From: Dehalococcoidia bacterium | Lineage (GTDB): Bacteria > Chloroflexota > Dehalococcoidia > Dehalococcoidales > RBG-16-60-22 | Assembly (NCBI GenBank): GCA_011174815.1 | Contig: DUFF01000071.1 | Coordinates: 1 to 39,875 of the forward strand | Reading direction: 5' to 3' | DNA: 39,875 bases | In this document: positions 1 through 10,396 of the stretch, one piece after another | How the letters are laid out: each line of letters begins with the position of its first letter | Position numbering within the stretch: the first letter of the stretch is position 1 | Notes under the pieces: model-generated | Database searches by the model: none | What the model was told of the DNA's origin: nothing | Seen by the model: the letters and a program-made list of their open reading frames with translations, nothing else | Translations under genes and position numbers: made by a program

Positions 1-254
1 AGGCAGTGCTGCACACAGGCGGGCTCAAGCCCCTTCCTGGTGCGCGGTGCGCAAAGGATACACTGTTCTGTAGGAAACGGCAGGTAAGTAAGGTAAGCCT
101 TATCATGCGGCAGCTTCTGGACGACTTCAATTACCCTTATGCCTCCCGTCCCCGCTGGCCAGCCGTACTCCTGAGCGCAGGCGACCTGGCAGGCGTAGCA
201 GCCGGTGCAGTATTCGTAGTCTATCAACAGCCCGTATTCACATTTCTCAGGCAT
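1..254 (-). CDS. 4Fe-4S ferredoxin-type electron-transfer subunit of a molybdopterin oxidoreductase (3' end beyond window)
   Basis: Manual minus-strand translation from ATG at 254: MPEKCEYGLLIDYEYCTGCYACQVACAQEYGWPAGTGGIRVIEVVQKLPHDKAYLTYLPFPTEQCILCAP..., with CxxCxxCxxxC and a second Cys cluster. Overlaps the molybdoenzyme stop by 8 nt. Not in the ORF track. Confidence 0.85.
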   Translation of the reverse strand, partial: MPEKCEYGLLIDYEYCTGCYACQVACAQEYGWPAGTGGIRVIEVVQKLPHDKAYLTYLPFPTEQCILCAPRTRKGLEPACVQHC

Positions 255-2718
255 CTTCCGTCTCCTCTCTGCCGTTGACCTTGTAGACCCGGCAAAGCAA
301 ATGCTTAATCGGGGCACCCAGGCCGTCTTTGCCCTGACAGCCCATAGGAATCAGCTGATTGATATTGGATTCCCATACCCCGAACAGAGAAGGCTCCTCT
401 CCCGGCTTTTCGGGGAACCACCAGCCGTGAGCGGCCATCACCATCCATTTCGGTACCTCCAAGGTGACTTTGGCCTTCAGCTGGCACCTGCCCAGCCAGT
501 TTTCCACCCAGACCCACTCGCCATTACCGATATTCAGCGACCTGGCCGTATCGGGGTGGATTTCAAGCACGGGGTCGGGATCGATTTCCCGTAGCCACGG
601 GATATTACGGTGCTCCGCGTGAAAGAACACCGGCGACCTCCTCCCCGTGGACAGGATAAGCGGGTACTTTTTATACAGCTCCGGCTGGCTGACGGGCGTG
701 AACGGCGGCTCTTCATGGTGGGGCATGGGCTCCAGCCCCCACTCTTCGCGCAGCGTTGAGTACAGCTCTACCTTGCCGGAAGGGGTCTGAAACCCGGGCT
801 TTTTATCCGGTCGCAGCAGCCCCTTCTGGAATCGGTGGTACGGTGCACTGGGGTGGCCTTCCAGGGGAATAGCCCAGCCTTTGCTCTGCAACTCCCTGAA
901 GGTCATGCCGGAAGGCTTGATTATCTCGTCATAGAGCTCATAGATGTCTTTCCAGTGAAAATCCGGGTCAAACCTCTTGGCCAGCTCGAAGTTGATTTCC
1001 ACGTCGGGCTTGCATTCCGGCACCGATATAGCCTTATTGATGCTCTGCAGGGGCACCCACCAGCTCCTGATGCCGTCTTTTTCCAGAAAAGTGGCCGACG
1101 GCAGCACCACATCGGCCAGCTGGGTGGTGGGGTTCATGAAAAGGTCAGCGACCACCACAAAGTCGAGTTTCTTCAGCGCCTCCACCCACTTCTTAGGGTC
1201 AAGCCCCAGGCCGACCACGGGACTGGCGGCCTGTATCCACATTCCCCTGATGGGGTAGGGCTTGCCGGTGAAAATCTGCTCCAGAACCAGGTCCGTCTGG
1301 GCCCGCCAGATGAATTTGTTCAGAGGGCCGTAGCGGTCGATGCCAATCCTTTTCTGGTCCGCCTCTTTGGAAGCCAGCTTGATGACTCCTTTGCTCCCGG
1401 GCAGAGCGTACGCCACCACATCAAAAGCGAAACGGGAAATCACGTTCCCGCCGGGGACATCCAGGTTCCCGGTAATGCACCATAAGCTGACGATGGCCTG
1501 GACGGTGGGCGTGATGGCCGGTGTCATATCGATGGGCACTCCCCAGTGTATGGCGGCCGGTTTGCTATTAGCGTAAAAGCGCGCTGCCTCCGCAATGTCC
1601 TCCTTAGGGACCCAGGTGATTTGCGAGACCCGCTCGAGCGGGTACTGGTTCACCTGCTGGCGGAAGGCAGACCACACCGTCTGGACGGGTATTTTGTCCC
1701 CGTTGGCAAGGCGGACTTCATACTCTCCTTCCAGGGCCGGTCTGGTGTCTGACGAGCGATACTCCACATTCCCGGAATCCCACACCACCGGCGCCTGCTT
1801 TGCCGTGTCCCACACCACAAAATTACCCGGCGAACCGTTCTCAATCAAATCGCTCTCTCGAAGCAGCTTTCCGGTATCGCCCCTGAGCAAGTGGGTCGCA
1901 TTCGTCCACTGCTCCACAAATCCTTTATCGTACAGGCCTTCATTGATTATCACGTTGAGAAAACCCATAGCCAGGGCTCCATCCGTTCCCGGGCGAAGCT
2001 GGAGCCATTTCTTTGCCCTCGAGGCAAACCACGACAGCCTGGGGTCAATAGCGATAATCTCGGTGCCTCTTTTCATAAGGTCGATAATCCAGTGTCCGAA
2101 GAGATTGTCCGGGCATGAGGCGGGGATATTGTAGCCCCAGATTACCATGCACTTCGGGACCTCGTATCTAGGACTGTCATAGCGTTCCGGGAGCCACTGC
2201 GCGGCATCGAATACGCAGTAATCGCCCTGAACGGTATCTACCGCCGACATCCTGGGGCTGTAACAGGCCAGTCCGCTCAGGGCAAACATGACGTTCGGGC
2301 TGCCGTAGGCATAAGCCAGCATACATATCCAGGGCCCGATGTCCCTGCCGGTGCCCATGGAGAAGATAACGCTCTCCGGTCCGAACTCTTCCCGGATTTG
2401 CTTCATTCTCGTTTCTATCAGGTCAAAGGCCTCATCCCAGGAAATCTCCTGCCACTTGCCTTCCCCCCGCTCTCCCACCCTTTTCAGGGGACGGGTCAGC
2501 CGGTCCGGGTGGTTCACGTATTGGGTCATGGCCAGACACCTAGAGCAGAGGCGTCCCTGGTTCCAGGGATGCTCCGGGTCACCCTCAATCTTGACCAGTT
2601 TGCCATCCTCGATATGGGCCAGCACACCGCAGCCGCCATGGCAACCGGGCCCCGCCGACCACGTTGTTGTCCGTACGATACGTCTTTCTCCCTTCATTGC
2701 CCGGTTTTCTCCCTTCAT
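247..2718 (-). CDS. Molybdopterin-dependent oxidoreductase, DMSO-reductase superfamily catalytic subunit
   Basis: GCHGGCGVLAHIEDGKLVKIEGDPEHPWNQGRLC N-terminus, MGTGRD, QAASPVVGLGLDPKKW, LADVVLPSATFLEKDG, and C-terminal molybdopterin dinucleotide-binding segment. Start placed at 2718 because AAGGGA lies 8 nt upstream; 2697 is an alternative. Confidence 0.92.
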   Translation of the reverse strand: MKGENRAMKGERRIVRTTTWSAGPGCHGGCGVLAHIEDGKLVKIEGDPEHPWNQGRLCSRCLAMTQYVNHPDRLTRPLKRVGERGEGKWQEISWDEAFDLIETRMKQIREEFGPESVIFSMGTGRDIGPWICMLAYAYGSPNVMFALSGLACYSPRMSAVDTVQGDYCVFDAAQWLPERYDSPRYEVPKCMVIWGYNIPASCPDNLFGHWIIDLMKRGTEIIAIDPRLSWFASRAKKWLQLRPGTDGALAMGFLNVIINEGLYDKGFVEQWTNATHLLRGDTGKLLRESDLIENGSPGNFVVWDTAKQAPVVWDSGNVEYRSSDTRPALEGEYEVRLANGDKIPVQTVWSAFRQQVNQYPLERVSQITWVPKEDIAEAARFYANSKPAAIHWGVPIDMTPAITPTVQAIVSLWCITGNLDVPGGNVISRFAFDVVAYALPGSKGVIKLASKEADQKRIGIDRYGPLNKFIWRAQTDLVLEQIFTGKPYPIRGMWIQAASPVVGLGLDPKKWVEALKKLDFVVVADLFMNPTTQLADVVLPSATFLEKDGIRSWWVPLQSINKAISVPECKPDVEINFELAKRFDPDFHWKDIYELYDEIIKPSGMTFRELQSKGWAIPLEGHPSAPYHRFQKGLLRPDKKPGFQTPSGKVELYSTLREEWGLEPMPHHEEPPFTPVSQPELYKKYPLILSTGRRSPVFFHAEHRNIPWLREIDPDPVLEIHPDTARSLNIGNGEWVWVENWLGRCQLKAKVTLEVPKWMVMAAHGWWFPEKPGEEPSLFGVWESNINQLIPMGCQGKDGLGAPIKHLLCRVYKVNGREETEDA

Positions 2719-2762
2719 TACTTGCGTCCCTTTATAGTTCCTCAGCCACCCGAATCTCAATC

Positions 2763-4187
<1,425 letters not shown>

Positions 4188-4309
4188 TCATGGCAGTTAT
4201 CATATTGCTGGGGCAGGTTTGTGTCTAAAACTAATGTAATTTCTCCTCTGTAAAATGGCTTTCCAAAACCCAAAACAGGCTGACATCAGCGTTACCGGTG
4301 CTGAATCTC

Positions 4310-5095
4310 TTAGTAGTGCGAAATATGCAGCCCGCAGTTTACTACCAGCGTATGACCGGTTATGGCGCTTGATTCATCAGAGGCCAGGAAAACAGCGGCC
4401 GCCGCAACCTCCGACGGCTCAATAAGTCTCTTAAGGGAAAAGTCTCTGGTCAGCCTTGTCAGTATTTCCTCACGGTCCACTCCAAGTGCCTTGGCCTTGG
4501 CACTGGCTGCATTGAGGATACGGCTGCCCCTTACTGCCGCCGGGCTGATACAGTTCACGCGAATATTGTACTCTCCTGCCTCGATGGCCATCGTCTCCGT
4601 GAAAGCAATAACACCCATCTTGGAGACGCAGTACGGGCTTCGCATCGGGAAACCGGACTGCCCGCCCACCGAGCTAATATTGATAATATTTCCGCTCTTT
4701 CGCGGCATCATGTCCTTCAAGACTTCCCGGGAACAGAGCAAGGTTCCTGTCAGATTAACCGCCAGCACTTCATTCCATTTGTCCAGTTCCATATCGACTA
4801 TCCTGGCGGTGGGTCCGGCGATGCCCGCGTTGTTAATCAGGATATCTATTCTTCCGTATTCGGCCAGCGCCTGGGCCACCATTTTCCTCACCTGGTTTTC
4901 GTTGGTGATATCAGTCGGTATTGCCCTAGCCCTTCCTCCGCCGGCATTTATAGCATCGGCCACCTCATTGAGCCGGGATGCATTGCGCGCTGCGATGACC
5001 ACAATCGCTCCCTCAGAGGCGAAGGCCTGGGTAATGGCCAGTCCGATGTCCGAGCCGCCCCCAGTAATTACAGCAACCTTATCTTTTAGCCTCAT
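4310..5095 (-). CDS. SDR family NAD(P)-dependent oxidoreductase
   Basis: Gly-rich TGGGSDIG (usual TGxxxGxG), NNAG, and S...YxxSK as YCVSK. ATG at 5095 has GAGG upstream. Confidence 0.92.
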   Translation of the reverse strand: MRLKDKVAVITGGGSDIGLAITQAFASEGAIVVIAARNASRLNEVADAINAGGGRARAIPTDITNENQVRKMVAQALAEYGRIDILINNAGIAGPTARIVDMELDKWNEVLAVNLTGTLLCSREVLKDMMPRKSGNIINISSVGGQSGFPMRSPYCVSKMGVIAFTETMAIEAGEYNIRVNCISPAAVRGSRILNAASAKAKALGVDREEILTRLTRDFSLKRLIEPSEVAAAAVFLASDESSAITGHTLVVNCGLHISHY

Positions 5096-5288
5096 GAATT
5101 GCAACCTCTATGCCTGTTTATTCTCTGGCTTTCCAATTCTGCACCGATATTAAGTGCTCGGCAATGCCCTCGCCGATAGCAGATTGTTCTTTGTTTCCAA
5201 ATTGAAAATAATAGAGATTATCAAGTTCATTTAACAAAATGAAGATGTGTCAGGTCAACCCGATATCCATGGATAGCACATATACTTT

Positions 5289-6650
5289 TCAATTTTTAAT
5301 GAGCGGCTTGGAATCGTCTTCTAGCGTTTTGCGTAACTCATAGGATAGCTGGCTTCTATCCAACTCTACATCTTGGTAAGTCAGGATGGAATCCTGCCTC
5401 ACTGGCCGCAGGAGTTTTGCGCCGCGGCTTAATCCTATCGGTAGATAGCTTCCCGCTACGCTTTCATCTGCTCTAACCAGACGGCCATATACCGTATAGC
5501 CACCTTCGCCATCCAGGATATCACCCTTTTTCAAATCTTTCTTGGCTACCGAAGGGACATCAGCGGCGAAGAAATTCGCCGAGCCAGTTGCTTCGCCGCG
5601 AAGGGCCACTTTTGCGATGCTCATGCCCAGTTCGAGCCCGATAAGGTGGTAAGGCCGGAAAGCGGCCGCATACTGGCCAGAAGTATCTTTAACAAAATCA
5701 TGCGTAGAGAGAAATCGACGCATATGATTGGTCATTACTCGGAATACAACATAAACTCCCCAGCGCAGATGGTCATTTATGGGGCTCCCATCTCTTTGTT
5801 CGCTGGCCACAACTTCCACGGTTCCGCTATGTTCCAGAATTCCGCCATCATTCATCGGCTTCAGCACATTTGCCAGATTCCTAACCCCTACTGGGGGAAA
5901 TTGCAAGCCATTTTTTTGCGGCACCAATCCAGAGGCATTAGATAGGGCACACATTTCAATGGCGGACTTGGTGCCATCTAGGAAGGAATTGTACATCTTG
6001 GCATTATACCGACCGGATGACAATTGTTCCTCGGAAAAACCGAAATAGTCCCAAACGGTCTCGGGAGTCGAATAATGGTATTTTGGTTGATAATGGGTTC
6101 CTTTGCCGGCACAGACAACCTCGACGCCTATGGTGCGCGCCCAATCAACCATTTCCTCAATTATCGCCGGTTGATCCCCGTAGGCCAAAGAGTAAACCAC
6201 CCCTTTTTCCCTGGCTCTTTTATTGAGCACCTGCCCCAACAGCGCATCCGCCTCAATATTTACCATGACTATATGTTTGCCGTATTCTATGGCGGTCCAG
6301 GCATGGTACGCTCCGGCCTCGGCAACTCCGGTGCTTTCGACAATAACATCCAGTTCCGCTTTGATTAGCGCCTCCGGGTTATCGGTCAGTACTATTTTCC
6401 TCTTATTGGCGCTGTCATTGATAGCGCCGGCGGAATTCTCGTAAGCGATGGCCTCTTCAGGGAAACCGATTTCCTGGCAGGTCTGCGTTGCTTTGGCCAA
6501 ATCAAGTTCGGCGATGCCAACCAGTCTCATCCCGGGAGTTCGTTTCGCTTGAGCCAGGAACATCGAGCCGAAGGTTCCGGCCCCAATGACGCCGATCCTT
6601 ATGGGACTGTTTGTGGCCTCTCTTTGTTGAAGAGATTGGTATAAGCTCAT
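5289..6650 (-). CDS. NAD(P)-binding oxidoreductase with C-terminal SAF-like domain (homoserine dehydrogenase-like)
   Basis: GVIGAGTFGSMFLAQ Rossmann motif, DVIVESTGVAEAGAYHAWTAIEYGKHIVMVN, and a SAF-like C-terminus. Confidence 0.8.
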   Translation of the reverse strand: MSLYQSLQQREATNSPIRIGVIGAGTFGSMFLAQAKRTPGMRLVGIAELDLAKATQTCQEIGFPEEAIAYENSAGAINDSANKRKIVLTDNPEALIKAELDVIVESTGVAEAGAYHAWTAIEYGKHIVMVNIEADALLGQVLNKRAREKGVVYSLAYGDQPAIIEEMVDWARTIGVEVVCAGKGTHYQPKYHYSTPETVWDYFGFSEEQLSSGRYNAKMYNSFLDGTKSAIEMCALSNASGLVPQKNGLQFPPVGVRNLANVLKPMNDGGILEHSGTVEVVASEQRDGSPINDHLRWGVYVVFRVMTNHMRRFLSTHDFVKDTSGQYAAAFRPYHLIGLELGMSIAKVALRGEATGSANFFAADVPSVAKKDLKKGDILDGEGGYTVYGRLVRADESVAGSYLPIGLSRGAKLLRPVRQDSILTYQDVELDRSQLSYELRKTLEDDSKPLIKN

Positions 6651-6837
6651 AATTAACTCGCTTGGCTCATTGCGACTGCCGCACGTGCTATGAGACTAGA
6701 ATAGAGGGTATGTACTCCAATATCTGCGCTTTCTCTTGCCTCACTATATCCTCAGTATCCAAACAAAGAAGCGCTACGGTCGCGTATCGGGCGCCTGGCT
6801 ATAAATGATTCAAACTAAATTACGCTTTCCAGTCGGA

Positions 6838-7713
6838 TTATTTAACCTGCAACTTCTTTAATCCCAGCAAATCACGTGCTTCATCCGGCGTAGCTATCGT
6901 CCGTCCGAGGTCCTTACCTATCCGGACTATTCTGGTAACGAGCTCGGCGTTGCTTTTAGCCAGAACCCCTCTACTGTAATATATATTATCCTCAAAACCG
7001 ACCCGGGCATGGCCGCCAAGAAGAATTGACTGTACCACGGCCGGTGTCTGGTCGGCACCGACGCCGAGAGTCATGAACATCGAATCTGGAGGAAGCTGGT
7101 CAACGAGGTGCATCATATTCCTCGGCGTATAGGGAGTGGCATTCTGTGCCGTCCTTTGCATACCTAGAGGAAAGTCAATCCAGTAAGGTTTGGGGATGGG
7201 GAAATTCTCAATAAGATATTTGACTTCCACGGCTAAACTGCCCAATCCGCCATGCAGTTCAAACTCGGGTTTTATATCTTTGTCCAGCAGCGCCTTCATC
7301 ATTCTTTCGTCAAAAGAACGCGTCCAGGGTCGAATCCGTTCCTGTCCCGCGCTCATGAAGACAGCAACCCCGACGTTAAAGGATACCATTTCCGGGCCAG
7401 CCTCAAGGACCCTGAATCCATCCTCGACGCTAGCGCCCTCTTCACGTCCCGGAGAAGTGCTGAATGCGACAACTATGTCACATTTCTTCTCCTTTATCAG
7501 GCGGGCTGTTTCGCGAAAAACCTCAGGATCAGTGGTAGCCATACCTTCTTTATTGCGGGCGTGAATATGAGCTATAGAAGCACCTTCGTTCCAAGAACGG
7601 TAGACTTCTTCGGCAATTTCCTCAGGACTAGTTGGTATGCTTGGATTCGCCTCCTTGGTCAAGAAACTGCCACAGGGAGCAACACAAACAATGAGTTTAT
7701 CGGTAGCTATCAT
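6838..7713 (-). CDS. 3-keto-5-aminohexanoate cleavage protein family (BKACE, DUF849)
   Basis: IVCVAPCGSFLTKEANPSIPTSPEEIAEEV, GASIAHIHARN, ELHGGLGSLAVEV, GGHARVGFEDNIYYSRGVLAKSNAELV. ATG at 7713 follows GGAGGG. Confidence 0.9.
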   Translation of the reverse strand: MIATDKLIVCVAPCGSFLTKEANPSIPTSPEEIAEEVYRSWNEGASIAHIHARNKEGMATTDPEVFRETARLIKEKKCDIVVAFSTSPGREEGASVEDGFRVLEAGPEMVSFNVGVAVFMSAGQERIRPWTRSFDERMMKALLDKDIKPEFELHGGLGSLAVEVKYLIENFPIPKPYWIDFPLGMQRTAQNATPYTPRNMMHLVDQLPPDSMFMTLGVGADQTPAVVQSILLGGHARVGFEDNIYYSRGVLAKSNAELVTRIVRIGKDLGRTIATPDEARDLLGLKKLQVK

Positions 7714-7785
7714 GGTTCCCTCCATAATACTTTAATTGATTCATTATATTCCATATGTCTATTGGATGCTGACAGGCGGTTACGC

Positions 7786-8292
7786 TTAAGTCTTGAGGTA
7801 AAATATGTGATCGCAGTAATCGGCGCCTTCCATAAGGGTCTTGGTTCGCTGGAAACCGATGTCAGGATTAAAGGCTGCGGCCATGGGTTCATCTCCTTCG
7901 CACAGCCATAAGCCGATATCCAGCGCGTCCAACTCGGCGAGTATTGGCACCCACATACACCCCGTGAAGCAGTAAGCCTGGCGTTTATCCGTGTCCTCGA
8001 CTTTACGCCACTCGTGGCTGCCGGCACATCCCGCTTCCAGCGCGGAGCAGAAAGCCCGCAGCGTGCTGGCGTCGGCGTCCTGTGCCATCTTCCGCCCCCT
8101 TTCCGCCGCCACCTCTTTGAATGCCTGGTGAATCGTCTCTACACCCTCATCGCCGTACTTTTTTTGAATAGCCCGGACGGCTTTCACCAGCAAGGTAGCA
8201 CTGGTAAACATCTTCGAACGTAACTTCGTCAGGAACGCCCTTTCCAGCGCCTCCGGGATGGGTTCGGACGATATCTGTTGCAGTGAACTCAT
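7786..8292 (-). CDS. L-2-amino-thiazoline-4-carboxylate hydrolase-like protein
   Basis: Small Cys-containing protein with LDIGLWLCEGDEPMAAAFNPDIGFQRTKTLMEGADYCDHIFYLK, resembling the ATC hydrolase family. Good SD (AGGAGG). Confidence 0.55.
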   Translation of the reverse strand: MSSLQQISSEPIPEALERAFLTKLRSKMFTSATLLVKAVRAIQKKYGDEGVETIHQAFKEVAAERGRKMAQDADASTLRAFCSALEAGCAGSHEWRKVEDTDKRQAYCFTGCMWVPILAELDALDIGLWLCEGDEPMAAAFNPDIGFQRTKTLMEGADYCDHIFYLKT

Positions 8293-8335
8293 GCTCTCCT
8301 CCTTTCAACAGATTTGGATGACAGGAAAAACCATC

Positions 8336-8917
8336 TCAGCTTTCCAGGATACCGGCCTTCCCGAGTATTCTCCAGAAAGCGTAGTCAGCGTAATGGACGA
8401 TTTCACATACCAGGCTCCGCTCTACATTATCCCCTTCCGGCGAATGACAGCCGACAATGTGGGCTATCTTTTCCGGGAGCCCGGCAGACAGGGCGATATA
8501 CACCCCGTAGATGGGGTGCCGAATCGAAGGCCATCCAGTTATTTTTACGTCTTCCTGCCATCTTTTTTGGTTCTGGGGGTCAAACTCAAACGGCTTGCCA
8601 AGGTCGTGGCAGAGCCCGCCGGCGATAACTTCATCCATATCCACATCGAACTGCGCAAAGCCATCTTTTAATTCCTGAGCAATCGCCAGTGACATCCGGG
8701 CTACATACCTCAGGTGGTCAGCCTGCGTTCCCATTCGCATTTGAGGGGTATTGGGGTTTCCAGAGGGTGGTATGTCTTCTATCTTCTCAAATCCGCTATT
8801 CATAAGCGCCATGGTCCAGGCATCATAGACCGACTCTCTTAATTTGCGATTTTTTATCTGTTGCGCTTCCGGGAGCGATTCGATGACTCCTTTTCTTACT
8901 AATTCTTTGTCTTTCAT
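8336..8917 (-). CDS. HD domain-containing protein
   Basis: HLRYVARMSLAIAQ...VIAGGLCHDLGKPFEF, with a later H in HIVGCHSPEGDNV. Confidence 0.75.
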   Translation of the reverse strand: MKDKELVRKGVIESLPEAQQIKNRKLRESVYDAWTMALMNSGFEKIEDIPPSGNPNTPQMRMGTQADHLRYVARMSLAIAQELKDGFAQFDVDMDEVIAGGLCHDLGKPFEFDPQNQKRWQEDVKITGWPSIRHPIYGVYIALSAGLPEKIAHIVGCHSPEGDNVERSLVCEIVHYADYAFWRILGKAGILES

Positions 8918-9064
8918 CTGTTATGTCCTCCTGAATTTATACAATAAGCGAAACCTTGAAGATGCTGCTGCTCATTTATTTTATAATCATACCATGTCAC
9001 TAAATAGGATAGCTTATTTCCACAAAGATGGCTATGCTGGTTAAAGCTAGAGAGCCGCGAGAAT

Positions 9065-9092
9065 TTGACAAATAAATTTAACCGGTTAAACT
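9065..9092 (+). promoter_or_regulatory. Candidate promoter with embedded 14-bp palindromic operator upstream of the Rid/SDR pair
   Basis: TTGACA at 9065-9070, perfect palindrome TTTAACCGGTTAAA at 9077-9090, weak -10 TAAACT at 9087-9092 (16-bp spacer). Confidence 0.5.
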
Positions 9093-9130
9093 ACTAATTA
9101 CTCATTAAAAGAAAAGGAGGACTAAGGGAA

Positions 9131-9553
9131 GTGGCAAAGAGGGAACAAATCAACTGGGGAATATTTCCGGAAGAACACAAAGACGACTTAATGAAGAAAC
9201 ATCTCTATTACGTTCCAGGAATAGTCGTCAGCAACATAAGCAAACAAATTTATGTTTCCGGACAAAATGGCCTTAGGAGAGATGCACAGGGACGGGTATT
9301 AAACGAGGGAGACCTTGAGGACCAAACCGGAGTAGCACTGGAGAAAATTAAAACCATACTGGCGAAGGCAGGGGCAACACTGAGTGATGTTGTTCAGGTT
9401 ACCGTTTTCCTCCGCGATGCCAGTGAGCGTGATAAGCACGCTGAGATACGTGCCAAATACTTTAAAGAGGGGCAGCCGGCGAGTACTCTCGTGGGTACCG
9501 ACTTTATTTTTAAGGAAATGCTGGTAGAGATTAATGCCATAGCGGTTGTTTGA
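9131..9553 (+). CDS. Rid (YjgF/YER057c/UK114) family protein
   Basis: VSGQNGLRRDAQGRV, QTGVALEKIKTILAKAGATLSDVVQVTVFLRD, EINAIAVV. GTG start after AAAGGAGG. Confidence 0.9.
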   Translation: MAKREQINWGIFPEEHKDDLMKKHLYYVPGIVVSNISKQIYVSGQNGLRRDAQGRVLNEGDLEDQTGVALEKIKTILAKAGATLSDVVQVTVFLRDASERDKHAEIRAKYFKEGQPASTLVGTDFIFKEMLVEINAIAVV

Positions 9554-9606
9554 ATCCGCAGTCGTCTCCGGAGATTAGAGTCAATAAATTAAGGAGGGGA
9601 GCAAGA

Positions 9607-10377
9607 ATGAGTATCCTGGATCAATTTAAACTGGACGGTAAGTTGGCGCTGGTTACCGGCTGTAAGCATGGCATCGGCAGAGCGATGACACTGGCGTTAG
9701 CTGAAGCCGGCGCTGATATCATTGGCGTCAGCGTCACCCTTGAAGAGTCGGGAAGCGAAATCGCCAAGGAGATAGAATCCTTGGGGAGAAAATTCAAAGG
9801 ATATCAATGCGACTTCTCAGATCGCAGGGCACTATATGAATTCATCGCCCGGGTACAGGCAGAGAACCGGATTATAGATATCCTCGTGAATAATGCCGGC
9901 ACTATCATACGCAAGCCGGCCGTTGAACACTCCGATGAATACTGGGACAACGTAATGGAGGTTAACCTCAGTTCCCACTTTGTTCTGACCCGTGAGATAG
10001 GTAAAGGTATGGTGACCAGAAAGTCTGGCAAGGTAATCTTTACGGCATCAGCGTTGACCTTCCAGGGGGGAATCCTGGTTCCCAGCTATGCTGCCAGCAA
10101 AGGCGGTATCGGGCAGCTGACCAAGGCGCTGGCCAATGAATGGGCGGCACATGGGGTTAACGTAAATGCCATTGCTCCTGGCTATATCGCAACCAGGTTG
10201 GGAGAAGCCCTGCGCAATGACCCGGTGCGCGGCAAGGCAATACTGGAAAGAATTCCCGCCGGTCGCTGGGGAGAACCGGATGACCTCAAAGGCGTGATCG
10301 TCTTTTTAGCGTCGGCGGCCAGTGATTACGTGAGTGGTGCCATTGTGAATGTTGACGGAGGCTGGCTCTCTCGATAG
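9607..10377 (+). CDS. SDR family NAD(P)-dependent oxidoreductase
   Basis: TGCKHGIGRAM, NNAGT, SYAASKGG, VNVDGGWLSR. True start likely ATG 9607 after AAGGAGGGG, not 9550. Confidence 0.92.
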   Translation: MSILDQFKLDGKLALVTGCKHGIGRAMTLALAEAGADIIGVSVTLEESGSEIAKEIESLGRKFKGYQCDFSDRRALYEFIARVQAENRIIDILVNNAGTIIRKPAVEHSDEYWDNVMEVNLSSHFVLTREIGKGMVTRKSGKVIFTASALTFQGGILVPSYAASKGGIGQLTKALANEWAAHGVNVNAIAPGYIATRLGEALRNDPVRGKAILERIPAGRWGEPDDLKGVIVFLASAASDYVSGAIVNVDGGWLSR

Positions 10378-10396
10378 TGCTGAGAAAATGACGGGA

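Noticed and set aside
835-1485. 216-aa plus-strand ORF
   Set aside because: Antisense to the clearly conserved molybdoenzyme gene; no recognisable motifs.
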